A DNA stretch of 64,000 nt from Sphaerolaimus hirsutus (Eukaryota; Nematoda; Chromadorea; Monhysterida; Sphaerolaimidae), in the NCBI GenBank assembly GCA_964036195.1, contig OZ038457.1, positions 2,517,180 to 2,581,179 on the forward strand, read 5' to 3'. Numbering within the stretch: the first letter of the stretch is position 1; every line of letters starts with the position of its first letter. The notes under the pieces are model-generated. The model was not told the DNA's origin. It searched no databases and worked only from the letters and a program-made list of their open reading frames with translations. The translations under genes and the position numbers were made by a program. Positions 59,947 through 64,000 of the stretch are shown one piece after another.

Positions 59947-60943
59947 CTAGTGATGTAAAGGCACCGGGGCACCGGTGCCCCGGTGCTGGGCACCGAAGGG
60001 CACCAGCACCGGTGCTGGTGCGGTGCCATTGCAATCTTCAGGGGTGCCATGCCGGTGCCGGTGCCATTTTTTCAGAATAGCACCGGTGCCGGTGCGGTGC
60101 GGTGCCATTTTTTTGCCGGTGCCAAAGGTGCTAGCACCAGGGCCAAAGTAAAAGGCACCGGGAAAGGCACCGGCCAAGGCTTCATGTGCTGTGCAATTTT
60201 GTCCATAGTATGTGCTTATTCATATTTCAAAAAACAGCGATATATTTACCCAACCGTTTTTGCCTATTTGTAAACCTCCCGTCAAATAAATATACCTACT
60301 GTGAAATCCATTATACCCGATACGTGATCTGATGAGCGAATCTAAAATTTTGTTGAATTTTAAATCATTTTATATTTTTTATTTATCTTACTTGTTTGTT
60401 CAAAATTTGTTGTCAGTTTATGACAGCGATAGTTCCATTCTCTGTACAGCAATGACTCCGATCAGTAGACAATAGTGGCTATGGACATTGCAGTGAATTA
60501 AATATTTTATCCTTCATTTGTAATCATTGTAATTGCTTCATAAAAGTGATTGCCACATCATTCTGATCGTTTTAAGTGCTCAACCATCAAAATCGGTTGA
60601 AAATTCATGGAAATATGCACTTCCAAAGGTAATATTTACTTCAGAAATTCCGGCCCGGTGCGGTGCCTTTCGGTGCTAGCACCGGCAACCCGCCGGTGCC
60701 CTTCGGTGCCGGTGCCATTTTTTCCAAAAGGCACCGGTGCCGGTGCGGTGCGGTGCCATTTTCTGGCCGGTGCCCCAGGGTGCCAGGTGCCCTTTTCATG
60801 CGTTGGCAAAGGTGCCGGTGCGGTGCGGTGCCATTTTCTGGCCGGTGCCCCAGGGTGCCAGGTGCCCTTTTCATGCGTTGGCAAAGGTGCCGGTGCGGTG
60901 CGGTGCCATTTTTCCCGGTGCCTTTAACATCACTAGGTACGAC

Positions 60944-61440
60944 CATATTTATACTGTTGAAAAAAGTGATATCAATAAATAATACCATTAATTAATTGAT
61001 AAAATAACGACGATTTTTGAGCCCAACTGAATCATTTCTGACTCTGAGGACTATCTTCCAACAGGCATTTTCGTTTTTTCATTCCTGTAAATATTTATGT
61101 ATACGTTGTTTGGGCTATTTTTGTGTCTCGCTGTGTTTGTGCCGCATTGGAAAAATGCTGATTTTGAGAAAATAAATGTAAAATAGTCTAAAAAACACTC
61201 TCAAAACGAAAAATGTGATCAAATCACTCTGAGAAAAGCCAAAAAAATATTTATGCAATTTCTTACATTTTCTGGCAATTCTTAAAAACTCGAAAAAATT
61301 CTCAAACATACATAATCAAATGACCCAGAAAAAAAACATCTACATTTTCTGATATTTTTGAAAATAAAATTCTTTCACTTTTTTCCAATGATAATCACTC
61401 ACTGTTCACTCTCTGAACGCCCATCTTTCATCATCCACAG
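60944..61440. other. AT-rich stretch, nothing recognised
   Basis: No repeat ends and no coding frame that I can support. It ends in a pyrimidine-rich run leading to the acceptor at 61,440. Confidence 0.5.
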
Positions 61441-61510
61441 CTACACGTTCATGTGGAAGCGCTCGTGCGCCATGTCCGCCGCCGCCCGCTACCTGTCCGG
61501 TTCGATTTGA
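61441..61510 (+). CDS. Candidate terminal exon of an unknown gene
   Basis: After a strong acceptor (CATCTTTCATCATCCACAG) comes a GC-rich stretch reading YTFMWKRSCAMSAAARYLSG, then SI and TGA at 61,508-61,510. The sharp GC step resembles the phosphatase exons. The minus strand is also open here (from about 61,499 downward, phase 0) and could instead follow the exon at 62,364-62,472. Family not recognised. Confidence 0.33.
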
Positions 61511-61898
61511 ATTGAATTTTTATTGGGTATTTCCTCGGTAGTGCCCCCCTCGAATAACTCCCCCGCCCCCTGTGCAGGGTGAGGAAAAATAACTCGCTTT
61601 TGATAAACTCCCCCCCACCCCCCTGTTTGATGGGTGAGGTAAAATAACCAGCTGTAAATAAAAGGCTTCCACCTGTTGCCGTCGATAAAGTTGGAATTCC
61701 CATGGTGGTTACCTGTCCCGGTTGGGTTGGTGCGGTTTTTTTGGATTTTTCCAAATTTTATGTTTACATCGCACCTGTTATTTCATTCAGTGTTGTTTCG
61801 TTTTATTTTCGAGAAACAACAATAAATTTTCGAATCTACAAAAAAGATCGATTTTACGTGTGAATCTTTTCGAAAAACCTCCAAAAATCGAACAAATA
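61511..61898. other. Repeat-rich, no gene
   Basis: Contains AATAACTCCCCC/GAGTTATT-type units (61,540-61,660), which also occur at 5,540-5,600 and 29,890-30,260. Confidence 0.5.
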
Positions 61899-62315
61899 CC
61901 GTATTACCTCGAATTATCCCCACCACTCGAATTACCCCCCCCCCTCAAAATGGTCTAATAATAATAGGGGGAAATAATAACCCCCCCTCGAAATACTCCC
62001 CTTCGGAATGATGTACGTCATGTATACAATGTACATGATGTATATTACTGCTAATTCGCATTGCAGCTACACATGGACTAGTTTGTGTAGCTATCTACGT
62101 TTTTATGTCCAAATATACCCCGTTTGGACACATTCATTACCTGTTTTGGGTACGCAAAACTTACGCAAATGCCCACTTTTTACGACAATCCTTACGAAAA
62201 TTTCTGACGAAATAATAACACCCCCCCTCGAATAACCCCCCTCGAATTAACCCCCCCCCTCAAATTTTGCTGGCGAAATAATAAACCCCCATGGGGGTAT
62301 TTCGAGGTAATACGG
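61899..62315. mobile_element. CCGTATT-family MITE, CCGTATTACC variant
   Basis: TA flanks (61,897-61,898 and 62,316-62,317). Starts CCGTATTACCTCGAATTATC and ends TTTCGAGGTAATACGG; same variant as the sequence at 14,821. The internal C runs are those of the family. Confidence 0.83.
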
Positions 62316-62363
62316 TAGGTCAAAAATTCAAACATTTTCCAAATTCCCGCTTTGCACCCTTAC

Positions 62364-62472
62364 CTGCGCATCAGCGTTGGTCACGTAAGCAGCGAGCAGA
62401 ACGGCCACTATGAATTTGAGACAAACCGCACACAGTTTCAGAGAGTCGCACGTGTAGGACAGAAGTAAATAC
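62364..62472 (-). CDS. Candidate internal exon with a membrane helix, minus strand
   Basis: Donor GTAAGG is strong; acceptor GTATAG is weak. The 109-nt frame (phase 1 to 0) is GC-rich and encodes SYTCDSLKLCAVCLK followed by FIVAVLLAAYVTNADAQ, resembling a transmembrane or signal segment. Family not recognised; orphan in this window. Confidence 0.35.
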
Positions 62473-62934
62473 CTATACGCATAGACAAACACAGGTCCGA
62501 CTCTTTGTGGTCATATGGCGCTTTCCAACCCCCCAGCGCCAATGGCACCATAGCAAAATGGTGCCAAAGGCGCCAAGTGGGGGAATTATTCAAGCAAATA
62601 CGGTATTTTTATTTTACTCACTATTGAGTACAGGAAACGTAAAGAATTGTTTTTACTTTCACACTGCGTAAAAGGCGAGTAAAATACTTTTTTTTTTTGG
62701 GGGGGGGGGGGGTAGCGTAAAAGCGATATTTTTTTTCTCACAGAAACCGCAAAAGTGAGTATTTTTCAATATTTACTCTTGAAAACGTAAAAAGCTAGTA
62801 TTTGTTCAATTTTTACTCTGGAATACACCAAAGATGCGTTTTTTCACCTAATAAGTATTTCTTAGAAACGGTACCATTTCACTGTCGATTTTACCGGTGT
62901 AGACGTCCGAAGAAGAGTGATAAAAATGGTAGAT
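62473..62934. other. Non-coding, GGCGCC-type and ACTTTT-type repeats
   Basis: 62,510-62,600 has GGCGC/GGTGCC units and an end resembling the CCGTATT family (CAAATACGGTA). 62,600-62,830 has repeats of TTTACTC...AAACGTAAA. No gene. Confidence 0.5.
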
Positions 62935-63196
62935 ATCGTATTTCCTCGGAATACCCCCCCCCCCATCGAAATACCCCCCTCAAAATGGGCACTATGTATT
63001 TGTAGTCCGGGAAATGCATAACAGACGTTCAAAACACTTACTGTGTTACGTTAGAACGTCGTTTATACCATCTACATCCTTATATAAGGCTTTAAAAACT
63101 TATAAATGTTGGTTATTGTTTCATTTTTCACGTTTTTCTCTCAAAATTTCCACTCTGAAAAAATAAACCCCCTGGGGGTATTTCGAGGAAATACGG
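62935..63196. mobile_element. CCGTATT-family MITE, shortened
   Basis: Starts ATCGTATTTCCTCGG and ends TTTCGAGGAAATACGGC. Only ~260 bp, and the TA flanks are mutated. Confidence 0.7.
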
Positions 63197-64000
63197 CACG
63201 TAAGTGAGTGACAAGTAAATTACTATCTGAGAATACTTGTCACCTGACTTGACACTTTTATCGGCACTCGTCACATTGGGGTCCCTCAAAAAGTCCCCCA
63301 GTATTTCTCTATGCATTCCTGGCGCGGATTGACCTCTCCAATACTGGCACAATGGGCATATTTTCTGCCCACTCGAATTACTTCAATAGGATATTAGATA
63401 TTCTGCCTTTATATTTAATTTCTGATGGGGCTGCCTTAGTGATGGCAATTTATTCTGGCCTGTTGGGTGATAGTTTTTGTGCCTTTTGTGACTATTTGTT
63501 GTTGAGATAAAAGCGCTATTGGTGGAACGCGCGTTTTTCAAAGCACCTCCTGGGGGCAGTCCCAAGCCCTGTAAAGTGTAAAGTAAAGTGTCAATCAAAT
63601 CAACAAAGAAAAGATTTTATTACTGAAATTTGCATGATAATTGACAGTTTACTTTGCATTTGACTTTACATTTGACACTTTACTTTGCATTTGACTTTAC
63701 ATTTGACACTTTACTTTGCATTTGACTTTACATTTGACACTTTACTTTACACTTTACAGGGCTTGGGATTGCCACCAGTCCAGGTACGGTGGCAGACTAC
63801 CATACCGCAAATTTGGAAAGTTTACATTTTCTAAATTTTTGGATGGATTTTCTAAATTGAAAACTTTTCTACGTCTGCGTATGTTAGAAAATACGGATAA
63901 GTTCAACAATTCATACCCGAAGAAAATTCACACCTGAAATACCCCCTCACCCAATTAAGCAGTTTTGAACTAAATTTCAATCCATTGGATCAGCGCCAAC
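63197..64000. other. Right end of window: one inverted-repeat element, no gene
   Basis: Apart from the element at 63,555-63,773 I see only AT-rich sequence and short frames without features. Confidence 0.5.
63555..63773. mobile_element. Inverted-repeat element with AAAGTGTCAA units
   Basis: Ends GGCAGTCCCAAGCCCTGTAA and CAGGGCTTGGGATTGCC are complementary with one mismatch. The interior repeats TTTGACTTTACATTTGACAC in tandem. No coding capacity. Confidence 0.75.

Larger units (their letters stand above)
58888..60935. mobile_element. TAGTGATG-family hAT-like element, GGTGCC core, with a nested element
   Basis: Ends TAGTGATGTAAAGGCACCGG and CCGGTGCCTTTAACATCACTA with a perfect 8-bp duplication GGTACGAC (58,880-58,887 and 60,936-60,943). 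Without the nested insertion it is ~1 kb. Both subterminal parts (59,958-60,175 and 60,650-60,925) are dense GGTGCC/GGCACC units; on the right a ~70-bp unit is duplicated in tandem (about 60,765-60,905). The ~460-bp middle has no coding frame. Confidence 0.93.

Noticed and set aside
59947..60927. Cys/Gly/Ala-rich open frames of up to 115 codons
   Set aside because: They arise from the GGTGCC arrays and the tandem ~70-bp unit, and are open in several frames on both strands.

Overview
The window is animal (metazoan) genomic DNA, most likely from an invertebrate. It has GT-AG introns, GC-rich exons in AT-rich surroundings, a receptor tyrosine phosphatase of the Ptp10D/PTPRJ (R3) class, a BEL/Pao-type LTR retrotransposon and very many short DNA transposons. 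The species cannot be told from the sequence. The only host genes I can support are two copies of one phosphatase and two weak orphan exons near the right end. I see no tRNA, rRNA, CRISPR array or bacterial-style operon.

Positions 1-35,284 form one large imperfect palindrome. The left arm (1-14,817) is the reverse complement of the right arm (18,252-35,284), around a 3.4-kb spacer that contains a 200-N assembly gap (16,361-16,560). Each arm carries the same nine 3' exons of the phosphatase: transmembrane helix, juxtamembrane region, complete catalytic domain and C-terminal tail. The left copy is on the minus strand and the right copy on the plus strand, with their missing 5' ends facing the gap. 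The two proteins differ at only four residues, while introns and flanks differ by many private transposon insertions, several with a clean empty site in the other arm. This is either an inverted duplication or, quite possibly, two haplotypes joined tail to tail by the assembler.

The introns and flanks are packed with miniature DNA transposons. Many have hAT hallmarks: ends starting YARNG and 8-bp target duplications. Their interiors are largely arrays of a family-specific short unit (GATCCC, GGACCG, GGTGCC, GTACGC or GGCGCC). Other families use a TA target site, including the abundant one that starts CCGTATTTCCTCGAAATACC.

From 39,361 to 45,852 a 6.5-kb segment is bounded by short inverted repeats starting CAGTGCGCGCAGA. 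Inside is a 1,436-codon open frame with an AP-endonuclease and a reverse transcriptase (a non-LTR retrotransposon) behind an unusual N-terminal region with several membrane segments, and a separate broken minus-strand reading frame. From 49,005 to 58,787 lies a very young LTR retrotransposon: 1,413-bp LTRs that look identical and a TTTTC target duplication. It encodes Gag, then integrase joined to an envelope-like glycoprotein; protease, reverse transcriptase and RNase H are missing. Its interior is almost free of CpG except for short CpG-rich blocks near each LTR. The right end (58,888-64,000) holds nested hAT elements, two candidate orphan exons and further miniature elements.
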